DNA from: Sphingomonas sp. DG1-23
Lineage (GTDB): Bacteria > Pseudomonadota > Alphaproteobacteria > Sphingomonadales > Sphingomonadaceae
Assembly (NCBI RefSeq): GCF_030730875.1
Contig: NZ_JAVAMA010000001.1
Span: forward strand, 310,001 to 374,000
Length of the DNA: 64,000 bases
Direction: 5' to 3'
The notes under the pieces were generated by a model. That model saw nothing but the letters and a program-made list of their open reading frames with translations. It ran no database searches and was not told where the DNA came from. Positions 44,216 to 52,538 of this stretch are shown here, piece after piece. A program made the translations under genes and the position numbers. Each line of letters starts with the position of its first letter. The first letter of the stretch is position 1.

Positions 44216-44767
44216 TCAGGTCGCATCCCCCTTCGCGGCGGCCCGGAAGCAGGCTGCCGACACCAGCCACAGCGCGGTGAAGAAGCCGCCGGACGCCAGT
44301 GCCCTGAACACGCCGTCCGGCACGTTCGCCGTCGACGGCGCGGTGGCGATCGCCACGCCGAACAGGGCCTGCATGACCGCCACGCCGAGCATGGTCCGCG
44401 CCATGCCCGCGGGACGGAACCACGCCGCGAAGCCGCCCACCGCGGCCGCCATGATCACGAGGAAGAAGCCCGCCCCGTTGCCGTCGTCGCGGACGATCGT
44501 GGTCCACACCGTCAGGAACGACGAGACGAGCGCGATCGCGGCGCCGGCGCGATAGGCGCGGCTTCCGCTCAGTTTCTCGGCAAGCTCGTAGAGCAATCCG
44601 ACGCCGCCGATCATGATGGCGGCAAAGACGAAGCTGCCCGGGCCCCAATGCCATTCGTCGCTGATCTGCATCATGCCCAGCGGGGTGAGCAGCAGCGCCA
44701 ATGCCGCGGTCCACCGCGCGACCCGCCAGGGGTCCCGTAATCCTGCGCGTTCGCTCGATCCGATCAT
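44216..44767 (-). CDS. Hypothetical five-helix membrane protein
   Basis: The product is a 183-residue membrane protein with five probable transmembrane segments, starting at about residues 20, 47, 76, 100 and 125-165. I recognise no family. ATG 44767 has AAGGAG 7 nt upstream, which decides it over an earlier in-frame start. It is divergent from the NIPSNAP gene and convergent with DUF1289. Confidence 0.8.
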   Translation of the reverse strand: MIGSSERAGLRDPWRVARWTAALALLLTPLGMMQISDEWHWGPGSFVFAAIMIGGVGLLYELAEKLSGSRAYRAGAAIALVSSFLTVWTTIVRDDGNGAGFFLVIMAAAVGGFAAWFRPAGMARTMLGVAVMQALFGVAIATAPSTANVPDGVFRALASGGFFTALWLVSAACFRAAAKGDAT

Positions 44768-44932
44768 CTGCCTGCTCCTTCGAAAATCCGGATCCGGTCG
44801 TGGCACGAGTCCGGATGCGCGGCATGAGCAAGCCGTGAGCAAAAGATGATCAAGCGAATGCCGGTTATTTTATCGCTTCGCCGGGCGCGGGCTTGCCTTA
44901 AGCTGGCCCTTTGCCGCTTCGGGAGTCTGCCA

Positions 44933-45361
44933 ATGCGCCTTGCCCTCGCCTGCCTCGCTCTGGCCGTGACCGCGGCGCCGGCCGCCGCCCGGCAGGCCGC
45001 GCTCGATCCGCAGACCGCGGTCTACGAACTGCGCATCTATCATCCCGCTTCGGGCAAGCTCGCCGCGCTCAACGCGCGGTTTCGCGAGCACACGCTCGCG
45101 CTGTTCGAGAAGCACGGCATGCGCAACGTCGCCTATTGGAACGAGCAGCCGACTCCCGATGCTCCCGAGGGCCGCGTGGTCTATGTCCTCGCTTATCCCA
45201 GCCGCGAGGCGCGCGACGCCGCATGGAAAGCGTTCGGCGCCGATCCCGCATGGCGCGCAGTGGTCGCCAGCTCCGAGGCCAATGGCAAATTGGTGGCCAA
45301 GGTCGACAGCGTGTTCATGACGATGACCGATTATTCGCCACGCCTGACATTGCCGCGCTGA
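44933..45361 (+). CDS. Secreted NIPSNAP-family protein
   Basis: The product is a 142-residue protein with a signal peptide (about 1-20). The mature part is one NIPSNAP domain, a dimeric alpha/beta-barrel fold: 'VYELRIYHPASGKL' at the start and 'YVLAYPSREARDAAW' in the second half. The biochemical role is unknown. ATG 44933 has GGGAG 7 nt upstream; the open frame further upstream is not conserved in character. Confidence 0.87.
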   Translation: MRLALACLALAVTAAPAAARQAALDPQTAVYELRIYHPASGKLAALNARFREHTLALFEKHGMRNVAYWNEQPTPDAPEGRVVYVLAYPSREARDAAWKAFGADPAWRAVVASSEANGKLVAKVDSVFMTMTDYSPRLTLPR

Positions 45362-45460
45362 GGGCTCCGGCCGCCGCTCCCGGCCGCACCGGCGGCGCGG
45401 CGCACCCGCACAAGCGCGCGAAAAAGGTTACCGCTCCGGAAACAACGGGTCCGATGCCTC

Positions 45461-45466
45461 TATAAT
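45461..45466 (+). promoter_or_regulatory. Perfect -10 hexamer upstream of radical SAM gene
   Basis: 'tataat' lies 35 nt before the ATG of the radical SAM gene. No good -35 is present at 16-18 nt, so only the -10 is called. Confidence 0.5.
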
Positions 45467-45500
45467 ATGGGCAGGATTTACACCGGGAGCCCAGGGAATA

Positions 45501-46943
45501 ATGGATCTTTCGAACAGCGGGCCGGAAGGCTTCCAGACCAACCAGCCGGCCGAACAGACCGACCTCCCGCAGGCCGAGCAGATGTTCTGGCTGCTGATGA
45601 ACGATCTCCTCGACGGCGCCGATCATCCGGAAATCTGGGAAGCCTTCCCGCAGTTCATCGATCAATTCCCCGGCCTGTCCTCGGTGATGCGCGAGAATGC
45701 CGGCCTGCTGCAGTCGCCGCGCGTCGACGCGCGCCTTGCCTTCACCATCCTCGTGGCGATGGGTTCGGCCGCGCAGGGCGACCCCGCCGGCGCGCTGACC
45801 TTCCTCGAGGAAAGCGCCACGCGCTATACCGAATCGCCGCTGGTGCAGGGCGCGGTGTTCCACATCCAGTCGCTGCTCGATCCGGGCAATCCGAAGTTCG
45901 ATCTCAAGTCGAAATTCTGCATGCGCCCGTTCCACGAGCTCGACGTGCTCGAGGGCAGCACCCATTTGTGCTGCGCCAATTGGCTGAATCTCTCGACCGG
46001 CGACATGGCGCAGGCCGAGAAGTGGCAGGACATCTGGAACTCGCCCACCGCCGAGCGCATCCGCGCCAGCGTGCATGACGGCAGCTTTCGCCACTGCAAC
46101 AAGGTGTCGTGCCCGGCCATCCAGGCAAACAAACTGCCGAGCCACGCCGAGGTCGCGGCGCTTTCGCCGGAATGGCACGACGTCGTCGAGCAGAAGGAGA
46201 CGCACCTGCCGCACGGGCCGGAGCGCGTGAACCTCGCCTATGACACGACCTGCAATCTCTCGTGCCCGAGCTGCCGGACCGGCAAGCAGGCCGCCGATTC
46301 GGCGACCCGCGCGCGGTACGACCTGCTGCAGGAGCGCAGCATCCTGCCGATGCTGAAGGAGTCGAAGATCGTCTTCATCACCGGTTCGGGCGATCCGTTC
46401 GCGTCGAAGAATTTTCGCAACCTGATGGAGCGGCTGGACGCGGAGGCCTATCCCGACCTGCGCTTCATCATCATGACCAACGGCATGCTGTTCAACCGGC
46501 GCGAATGGGATCGCTTTCCGGCGCTGCACGATCGCGTGAAGAGCCTGCAGATCAGCATCGACGCCGCCACCGGGCCGACTCACGAATTGCTCCGCCGCGG
46601 CGCGCGCTGGGACGTGATGCAGGAGAATCTGCAATTCGCCTCCGAATTGCTCCACGCCGGCAAGGTCGAGCAGATCCATCTGTCGTTCACCGTGCAGACC
46701 GAGAATTACCGCGAAATGGGCGATGCGGTGGATCTGGCCGATCGGCTGGGAGTGACCGGGCTCTATTTCGGCAAGATCACCAATTGGGGGACGTTCACCG
46801 CCGATCAGTATCGCGCCAAGGCGGTGTTCCAGCCGGCGCATCCGTTCCACCGCGATTTCGTGGCGGCGATGCGCGACCCGCGCCTGCGCACCGCGCGGGT
46901 GAACATCGGCAATCTGATCGACTTCATTCCCGTCGCCGCCTGA
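45501..46943 (+). CDS. Radical SAM protein with N-terminal SPASM-like cysteine cluster
   Basis: The product is a 480-residue radical SAM protein. The cluster motif CxxxCxxC is C251, C255 and C258 in 'TCNLSCPSC'. Before it, at 140-204, five cysteines (C140, C157, C158, C199, C204) sit in a pattern like a SPASM or twitch auxiliary-cluster domain ('FCMRPF', 'HLCCANW' and 'HCNKVSC'). In most SPASM enzymes that domain follows the core; here it precedes it, and no cysteine lies after C258. The first 130 residues are helical and unrecognised. A peptide or protein substrate is likely by analogy, but no precursor peptide gene is evident nearby. It starts after a perfect -10 hexamer. Confidence 0.88.
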   Translation: MDLSNSGPEGFQTNQPAEQTDLPQAEQMFWLLMNDLLDGADHPEIWEAFPQFIDQFPGLSSVMRENAGLLQSPRVDARLAFTILVAMGSAAQGDPAGALTFLEESATRYTESPLVQGAVFHIQSLLDPGNPKFDLKSKFCMRPFHELDVLEGSTHLCCANWLNLSTGDMAQAEKWQDIWNSPTAERIRASVHDGSFRHCNKVSCPAIQANKLPSHAEVAALSPEWHDVVEQKETHLPHGPERVNLAYDTTCNLSCPSCRTGKQAADSATRARYDLLQERSILPMLKESKIVFITGSGDPFASKNFRNLMERLDAEAYPDLRFIIMTNGMLFNRREWDRFPALHDRVKSLQISIDAATGPTHELLRRGARWDVMQENLQFASELLHAGKVEQIHLSFTVQTENYREMGDAVDLADRLGVTGLYFGKITNWGTFTADQYRAKAVFQPAHPFHRDFVAAMRDPRLRTARVNIGNLIDFIPVAA

Positions 46944-46987
46944 CCGATTCGAATCGCGCGGGGTGGTGGCGGGCTCCGGATTCAATT

Positions 46988-47156
46988 CCGTCATCCCGGA
47001 AGCCGATTTTCTTCAAATCTCCGATTTGAATAGAAATCGAGCTGTCCGGGATCCATCGTGAGGCTAGTGCCCAACGGCGCGGTGGATCCCGGACTGAAGG
47101 CTTTCCAGCGTAAAACCTCGCGGTTTTCCGGGAAAGCCTGACATCCGGGATAACGG
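46988..47156. repeat. Long inverted repeat, compound
   Basis: The outer arms are 'ccgtcatcccgga' (46988) and 'tccgggataacgg' (47144-47156). Inner parts pair 'gtccgggatccatcg' with 'gtggatcccggac', and two further small hairpins are nested. It lies between the convergent radical SAM and GST genes. Confidence 0.8.
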
Positions 47157-47198
47157 ACTCGAGCCGGGTCGCAGGTCGTGAGCCGATGGCCGCCGCGC

Positions 47199-47825
47199 TC
47201 AGGCCGGCACAGCTTCCGCCGCCAGCGCGTCGTCCTTGGCCGCGGCGCGCTGATACGCCTCGCGGCCGCTGAGCCGGGCGAAATAGGCCGTGAACGCGTC
47301 GCGCTTCGGCAGCGTGCCGAACAGAACGCCCCAGCCGACCGCCGAACCGACATAGACGTCGGCCGCGGTGAAGCGATCGCCGGCGATATAGTCGTGCGCG
47401 CCGACGGCCTTTTCGAGCACGTCGACGGTGGTCGCATAATTGCCATAGCCGAACGATCGCGCCTGTTCGGGCGAGGGATCGAATTTGGCGTAATTGTTGG
47501 TCACTGCCTGCTCGACCGGGCCTGCGGCGAAGAACAGCCAACGATAATAATCGGCGCGCTCCTGCGGTTGCGGCGCGAGCCCGGCCTCGGGAAAGGCATC
47601 GGCGAGATAGGCGCAGATCGCCGCGCCTTCGGTCACTATTTTGCCGTGATGGACGATCGCGGGGACCTTCCCCATCGGATTGATCGCGAGATATTCGGCA
47701 CTCTTCATCCGCGCCGCATAATCGACCAGCTCGGTGCGATAGTCCGCGCCGGTCTCTTCGAGCATCCAGCGGGCGATGCGCCCGCGCGACTGCGGATTGG
47801 TGTAGAAAACGAGATCGTCCGACAT
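47199..47825 (-). CDS. Glutathione S-transferase
   Basis: The product is a 208-residue cytosolic GST. The thioredoxin-like N-terminal domain (1-80) has 'YTNPQSRGRIARWML', with Ser13 as the likely thiol-activating residue, the cis-proline in 'GKVPAI' and 'TEGAAICAYLAD'. The helical C-terminal domain has 'RFTAADVYVG', the N-capping box. It conjugates or reduces electrophiles with glutathione. It is transcribed towards the radical SAM gene. Confidence 0.92.
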   Translation of the reverse strand: MSDDLVFYTNPQSRGRIARWMLEETGADYRTELVDYAARMKSAEYLAINPMGKVPAIVHHGKIVTEGAAICAYLADAFPEAGLAPQPQERADYYRWLFFAAGPVEQAVTNNYAKFDPSPEQARSFGYGNYATTVDVLEKAVGAHDYIAGDRFTAADVYVGSAVGWGVLFGTLPKRDAFTAYFARLSGREAYQRAAAKDDALAAEAVPA

Positions 47826-47877
47826 GACAGTTCCCCAACGCTGTTGGAACATTAGGTGAACGATACGGTCGTTTCGG

Positions 47878-48738
47878 TCAAGCCAGCGCCTTGCCGAACA
47901 GAGCGAGCAGCCGCTCCCATGCGCGATCGGCCTGCGCCTGGTCATGGACCTTGCTGTCGGGCGGGCACCAGCCGTGCATCGTTCCGGGATAGACCTCGAT
48001 CTCGGCAGGAAGCTTCGCGGCGGCGAAAGCGGCGCGGAGCTTGTCCTTGTCGCCCGGCGCCTTGGCATCGTCGTTGGCGGCGATCGCGACGAGATAGCTG
48101 GCCTTCATCTCGGGAATCCGCGCGAGCATCGCGTCGGTCGCCATGCCGCCGCCATGGAAGGTCGCGCCTGCCCGCACCCGCGCCGGCGATCCGGCTGCAG
48201 TCAGCATCACCATCGGCCCGCCCATGCAATAGCCGGTGGTGCCGATCCCGCGCTTGCGGTTCACTTCGGGCTGCCTGTCGATCCACGCGACGAACGCCGC
48301 GGCGTCGCGCGAGGTCGCCTCAGGGGTGAGCAATTTGCGCCACGGCCCGACTTTCTCGCCCAATACGGCGTCGAAGCCCTGGCCGGGAGTCACGAACGGG
48401 GCCTTGGTCGAGCGGTAGAACTGGTTGACGGTGAGCACCGCATAGCCCGATTGGGCGAGCCGATCGGCCATCTGCCGGAAAGCGGGGCGCAACCCCATGA
48501 TGTCGGGCCAGACGAGGACCGCGGGATGCTTGCCGCCCGAGGGCGCGACGAAATAGGCGTCGGCGGTGCCGTCGGGCGTGGCGATGGCGACGTCGCGGCC
48601 CTTGATCGCCAGCGCATTGGCGGGGGCCGGGAGCAGCACGCCGATCCCGGCGACCGCCGCCGCCGCCCCGAAACCGCGGCGCGTCATCGCGTCGGCGAGG
48701 AAGCGGGCATTGTCGGCTTCGGTCAGATCGTCACACAT
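47878..48738 (-). CDS. Dienelactone hydrolase family protein with Tat-like leader
   Basis: The product is a 286-residue alpha/beta hydrolase of the dienelactone hydrolase family. The nucleophile is the cysteine in 'GYCMGG', with aspartate in 'AANDDAK' and histidine in 'GTMHGW' completing a Cys-Asp-His triad. A twin-arginine-type leader (R20-R21 in 'TRRGFG', then a hydrophobic stretch ending 'PANA') suggests export in folded form. ATG 48738 has AGGAG 7 nt upstream. The substrate is unknown. It is 52 bp upstream of the GST gene on the same strand. Confidence 0.9.
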   Translation of the reverse strand: MCDDLTEADNARFLADAMTRRGFGAAAAVAGIGVLLPAPANALAIKGRDVAIATPDGTADAYFVAPSGGKHPAVLVWPDIMGLRPAFRQMADRLAQSGYAVLTVNQFYRSTKAPFVTPGQGFDAVLGEKVGPWRKLLTPEATSRDAAAFVAWIDRQPEVNRKRGIGTTGYCMGGPMVMLTAAGSPARVRAGATFHGGGMATDAMLARIPEMKASYLVAIAANDDAKAPGDKDKLRAAFAAAKLPAEIEVYPGTMHGWCPPDSKVHDQAQADRAWERLLALFGKALA

Positions 48739-48823
48739 GCGGCATCTCCTGCGCGTGTCGCTCGGCATATGCCGAATCATGCGCGGGGAAAGCTACACCG
48801 AAGCAGGCCACAGCCCCAAACGT

Positions 48824-48905
48824 CGTCATCCCCGCGGAGGCAGGGATCCAGAGTCGCGAGGGTTTCGCTTCGTTGCTCTGGATCCCCGCCTTCGCGGGGA
48901 TGACG
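48824..48905. repeat. Long inverted repeat (type A)
   Basis: The arms 48824-48853 and 48876-48905 are inverted copies ('cgtcatccccgcggaggc' and its near complement). It lies between trcR and the dienelactone hydrolase gene and may end trcR transcription. Confidence 0.9.
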
Positions 48906-48944
48906 GGTGTTGGTCATCGCGTCGGCGCTGGGCCGACGCCGCGA

Positions 48945-49628
48945 TCAGCTGCGGAACAGCGTCTCGGCGGTGTGCTCGATCGGGCCGGCCGGCGCCTCGC
49001 CGTCTTCGCCGGCTTCGGCAGCATGCGCCGCGGCGGTGCGCTCGGCGCGGAGCTGCTCGATCAGCGCCTCGCGATCCCCTTCGAGACGCGTGTCGGCCGG
49101 CGCCTCGATGCCGGCGGCCTTGGCGGCCTTGGCGACCAATGCGTCGAGCTCGCGCTGCGAGGTCAGGCCCAAAGTGACCGGGTCCTTCGGCGTGATGTTG
49201 GCGATGTTCCAGTGGCTGCGGTCGCGGATCGCGGCGATCGTGGTGCGGGTGGTGCCGATCAGCTTGCCGATCGCGCCGTCCGAGATCTCCGGGTGATGGC
49301 GCAGGATCCATGCGATGCCGTCGGGCTTGTCCTGGCGCTTCGAGACCGGGGTGTAGCGCGGGCCCTTGGTGCGGCGGATCTGCTCGGGGCCCTTGAGCAT
49401 CTTGAGCGCGTAATCGGGATTGGCCTGGCCCTTCTCGATCTCTTCCATGGTCAGCTCATGGGCGCGGACCGGATCGCGGCCGGTGAGCTTGGTCGCGGCG
49501 GTATCGTCGGCGATCGCCTGGATCTCGAGGATGTGGAGCCCGCAAAACTCGGCGATCTGCTCGAACGAGAGCGACGTATTGTCGACCAGCCAGGAAGCGG
49601 TCGCATGCGGCATCAGCGGCTGGGCCAC
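48945..49628 (-). CDS. trcR: Cell-cycle transcriptional regulator TrcR (DUF1013)
   Basis: The product is a 227-residue DUF1013 protein. The conserved N-terminus 'ASWLVDNTSLSFEQIAEFCGLH' (split here as the start of a helix-turn-helix-like region) and 'SDGAIGKLIGTTRTTIAAIRDR' identify the family, known in Caulobacter as TrcR, an RNA-polymerase-associated cell-cycle regulator. GTG 49628 is the start, since GGAGACG lies 7 nt upstream and the resulting 'MAQPLMPHAT' matches the family. The C-terminal tail is acidic and alanine-rich. An upstream terminator isolates it from the preceding gene. Confidence 0.92.
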   Translation of the reverse strand: MAQPLMPHATASWLVDNTSLSFEQIAEFCGLHILEIQAIADDTAATKLTGRDPVRAHELTMEEIEKGQANPDYALKMLKGPEQIRRTKGPRYTPVSKRQDKPDGIAWILRHHPEISDGAIGKLIGTTRTTIAAIRDRSHWNIANITPKDPVTLGLTSQRELDALVAKAAKAAGIEAPADTRLEGDREALIEQLRAERTAAAHAAEAGEDGEAPAGPIEHTAETLFRS

Positions 49629-49639
49629 TTTTCGTCTCC

Positions 49640-49672
49640 AGAAATAGAAAGGGCCGCCCATCACGGGCGGCC
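49640..49672 (-). terminator. Intrinsic terminator between secreted hypothetical gene and trcR
   Basis: An 8-bp GC stem (49652-49659 with 49665-49672) is followed on the minus strand by 'ctttctatttct'. It sits 71 nt after the stop of the gene at 49744-50283 and just upstream of the trcR ribosome site. Confidence 0.7.
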
Positions 49673-49743
49673 ACGTCATTCCCACGACTTAGTGCGATGC
49701 GCGGCGAAGAGCAAGGCAAAGGGCGCGACTCCGCTCGCGGACC

Positions 49744-50283
49744 CTATTGCGTGGCCGGCGTCTCGAGCGTCACCTTCGGCGCGGCGACGTTGATTCGCAG
49801 CGCCGAATCGACTCGCGGACTCTTGCACAGGCTGACTTCGCCATTGGTGGCGATTTCCGCGCCGGTGGCGCGGTGGCGCAGGACCACCATGGTGCCGAGC
49901 GCGCACATCGTCGCGTCGCCGGCCTTGTAGGTCCAGCGCGCCGAATGCGGCTTGAGCTTGCCCAGCAGCAGATTGGGCCCCCAGACCGGCGCGTCGCGCG
50001 CCGAGGGCGTGCCGGTGTCGAGATAGAGCGCGACCGCGTCATAGTCCGACGTGTCGTTGACGATGTAGAAGCAGCCCGTGTCGTCGCAGGTGCGGGCATT
50101 GTGCTTCCTGAGCCTGAACTCGAGCATCGCGTTGAACGCGAACATTTCGGGCGGGATGCGCGTGACCTTGCCCTGACGATCCTGCGATTCGCCGCCGGTC
50201 GCGTCGCTCGGGGTCTGCGCCGCGGCGATCTGCGGGGTCAGCACCGCCATCGCCAGAGCCAGAACCGCATTGCCGATACGCAT
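49744..50283 (-). CDS. Secreted hypothetical protein
   Basis: The product is a 179-residue exported protein with a signal peptide (1-23, 'QIAAAQ'). Four cysteines in the mature part ('RTCDDTGCF', 'ATMCALG' and 'SLCKSP') suggest two disulphides in a beta-rich fold. I recognise no family. ATG 50283 has a GAGGGAGGG ribosome site. It ends in a good terminator and lies 28 nt downstream of the glycosyltransferase gene. Confidence 0.82.
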   Translation of the reverse strand: MRIGNAVLALAMAVLTPQIAAAQTPSDATGGESQDRQGKVTRIPPEMFAFNAMLEFRLRKHNARTCDDTGCFYIVNDTSDYDAVALYLDTGTPSARDAPVWGPNLLLGKLKPHSARWTYKAGDATMCALGTMVVLRHRATGAEIATNGEVSLCKSPRVDSALRINVAAPKVTLETPATQ

Positions 50284-50311
50284 CACCGTCCCTCCCTCGA
50301 ACCCAAGGATG

Positions 50312-51361
50312 TCATGCCGCCGCTTCCTGATCGTCCATCGCATAGAGCGCATTCAGGAACTGGTGCGCGCTCGCTTCCCAGGTGAAGCTGCGGCCATAAG
50401 CGGCGCAGGCTTGCGGGTCCTTCGTCAGCGCGGCGGCGATCGCGGCGGTGAGATCGGTGTCGGTCGCGCCGGTCTCCGGCGTGAGCACGTCGATCGGGCC
50501 GGTCACCGGATAGCCCGCGACCGGCACGCCGCAGGCCAATGCCTCGATCATCACCAGCCCGAACGTGTCGGTCTTGCTGGGAAAGACGAACACGTCGGCG
50601 GCGGCATAGGCCGAGGCGAGCTCGGCGCCGAACATCGGGCCGAGGAACTTCGCCTGCGGGAATCGCGCCTCCAGCGCCACGCGCGCGGGACCGTCGCCGA
50701 CGACCACCTTGGTCCCCGGATGGCCGGTCTTGAGGAAAGCCTCGAGATTCTTCTCGACCGCGACGCGGCCGACATAGAGCTGGATCGGCCCTTCCAGCGC
50801 CGCCATCGCCGGATGTGGCGCGAGCCCGGGATGGAAATAAGCGAGGTCCACGCCCCTGCCCCAATGCTTCACCTTGGTCAGGCCGTGCGCGATCAGCGAT
50901 TCGCGGATCGACGGAGTCGAGGCGAGGATCGCCTGGCTCGGCGCGTGGAACCAGCGGATATAGCGCCAGATCCACTCCGCCGGCACGCCCGAACGCGCCG
51001 AGACATAATCGGGGAACTGGGTGTGATAGGCCGTGGTGAACGGCATGTCGTGACGCAGGCACCAGCGCCGCGCGGCGACGCACAGCGGGCCTTCGGTGGC
51101 GAGGTGGATCGCGTTGGGGCGAAACGCCTCGAGCATTGCGCCGACGCTGCCGGTGCTGGCCAGCGCGAGGCGGATCTCGGGATAGGTCGGGCACGGCAGG
51201 GAATAGAATCGGTCGGGCGAGATCACTTCGACCCGGTGCCCCTGCCCCTCCAGCACGGCGCGAACCGACTGGAGCGTGCGGACGACGCCGTTGACCTGGG
51301 GCTCCCAGGCATCGGTCACGATCGCGATGCGCACGTCTGCGACCCCAGCCGCTGCCGTCAC
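50312..51361 (-). CDS. GT4-family glycosyltransferase (MgtA/PimB-like)
   Basis: The product is a 349-residue GT-B glycosyltransferase of the MgtA/PimB/SqdX type. 'TDAWEPQVNGVVRTL' is the N-terminal hallmark, 'HGLTKVKHWGRGVDLAYF' is typical of the interdomain region, and the nucleotide-sugar site is E-x7-E-like in 'KTDTFGLVMIEAL'. Members add mannose or glucuronic acid to lipids. Sphingomonads make glycosphingolipids, so a lipid acceptor is reasonable but unproven. GTG 51361 overlaps the phosphoesterase stop (GTGA) and is preferred; GTG 51334 is an alternative. Confidence 0.9.
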   Translation of the reverse strand: MTAAAGVADVRIAIVTDAWEPQVNGVVRTLQSVRAVLEGQGHRVEVISPDRFYSLPCPTYPEIRLALASTGSVGAMLEAFRPNAIHLATEGPLCVAARRWCLRHDMPFTTAYHTQFPDYVSARSGVPAEWIWRYIRWFHAPSQAILASTPSIRESLIAHGLTKVKHWGRGVDLAYFHPGLAPHPAMAALEGPIQLYVGRVAVEKNLEAFLKTGHPGTKVVVGDGPARVALEARFPQAKFLGPMFGAELASAYAAADVFVFPSKTDTFGLVMIEALACGVPVAGYPVTGPIDVLTPETGATDTDLTAAIAAALTKDPQACAAYGRSFTWEASAHQFLNALYAMDDQEAAA

Positions 51362-52233
51362 GCCGCCTCTAGTCTGGCCTCGGATCCGGGCGCATCGCGC
51401 GCCGCTATCTCGTCGGCCCAATGGAGAATTTCCATCCTACCGTCGTAATGCTCGACGAGCGCGGTGCAACCCTCCACCCAATCGCCGTCGTTATAATATT
51501 CCACGCCGTGGATCGAACGCATCTCCGCTTTGTGGATATGCCCGGCGACGACGCCGTGGATTCCGCGATGCGCCGCCTCGTGCGCGACCACCTCCTCGAA
51601 CTTCGAAATGAACGAGACGGCGTTCTTGACCTTCTGCTTGGCGTATTTGCTCAGCGACCAATACGGCAAATTGAACAGCCGGCGACCCGCGTTCATCCAG
51701 CGGTTGAGCGCCATCAGCGCCTCGTAGGCCGCATCGCCGAGATGGGCGAGCCAGCGGTGCGACATGGTGATCGCGTCGAACTCGTCGCCGTGAAGGACGA
51801 GCAGGCGGCGGCCGTCGGCGGTCTCGTGGATCGCTTGGCGGAGGATCTCGACTCCGCCGAAATCGAGCCCCGCGAACTGGCGGAACATCTCGTCGTGATT
51901 GCCCGGAATATAGACGATCCGGGTGCCGCGCCTGGCGCGCTTGAGCACCCGCCAGACGATGTCGTTGTGCGACGCGGGCCAATAGAGCCGTTTCTTCATC
52001 GCCCAGCCGTCGATCATGTCGCCGACGAGGTACATGGTCTCGCTGTCGACATGGTCGAGAAAGTCGATCAGCATCTCGGCGTTGCAGCCGCGCGTGCCGA
52101 GATGGACGTCGGAGATCCACACGGTGCGATATTGCCGCCGACCCGCGACGACCCGCTCGGGAATCGTCGGCTGGGTGGCATGGAAGTCGCCGAACTGGGC
52201 TGCGTCGAACGGAAGCCTGGTGATCGTCGCCAT
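51358..52233 (-). CDS. LpxH-like metallophosphoesterase (UDP-2,3-diacylglucosamine diphosphatase family)
   Basis: The product is a 291-residue calcineurin-like phosphoesterase. The five metal motifs are 'SDVHLG', 'GDMIDG', 'GNHDE', 'HGDEFD' and 'GHIH'. Its overall form matches the UDP-2,3-diacylglucosamine diphosphatase family, which makes lipid X in lipid A synthesis, though many alphaproteobacteria use LpxI for that step and paralogues exist. Coupling to a lipid-type glycosyltransferase by a GTGA overlap suggests an envelope-lipid role. Confidence 0.88.
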   Translation of the reverse strand: MATITRLPFDAAQFGDFHATQPTIPERVVAGRRQYRTVWISDVHLGTRGCNAEMLIDFLDHVDSETMYLVGDMIDGWAMKKRLYWPASHNDIVWRVLKRARRGTRIVYIPGNHDEMFRQFAGLDFGGVEILRQAIHETADGRRLLVLHGDEFDAITMSHRWLAHLGDAAYEALMALNRWMNAGRRLFNLPYWSLSKYAKQKVKNAVSFISKFEEVVAHEAAHRGIHGVVAGHIHKAEMRSIHGVEYYNDGDWVEGCTALVEHYDGRMEILHWADEIAARDAPGSEARLEAA

Positions 52234-52538
52234 GATCGTTCCCCCGCGGGAGCTTGTCCTGCAGGCGCCTATGCCCGGCGAATGTTACAATCGGAATCGT
52301 GCGGGCAACAATCGCGGCAGGAGACGAATTTCTCCGATTTCGTAGGCAAGATCCGTTCCTGATGCGAAGGGCGGGAACCGGGTGGGGCGCGGACTGACCG
52401 CTTTCGGGAAGGCACCTGGCTGAAGCCGCCAACCCGAATGGTATCGATGTACGGGAACTTGGCCTACCCGGTTCCGTCTATCTACCTCAATCGGGCAATC
52501 AGGCCCATCGGTCAGTGACAGGAAACGAGAATCGCAGA
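52234..52538. promoter_or_regulatory. Divergent intergenic region, 305 bp
   Basis: It separates the phosphoesterase and the SUKH-domain gene and should hold both promoters. No gene or clear site was recognised. Confidence 0.35.
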
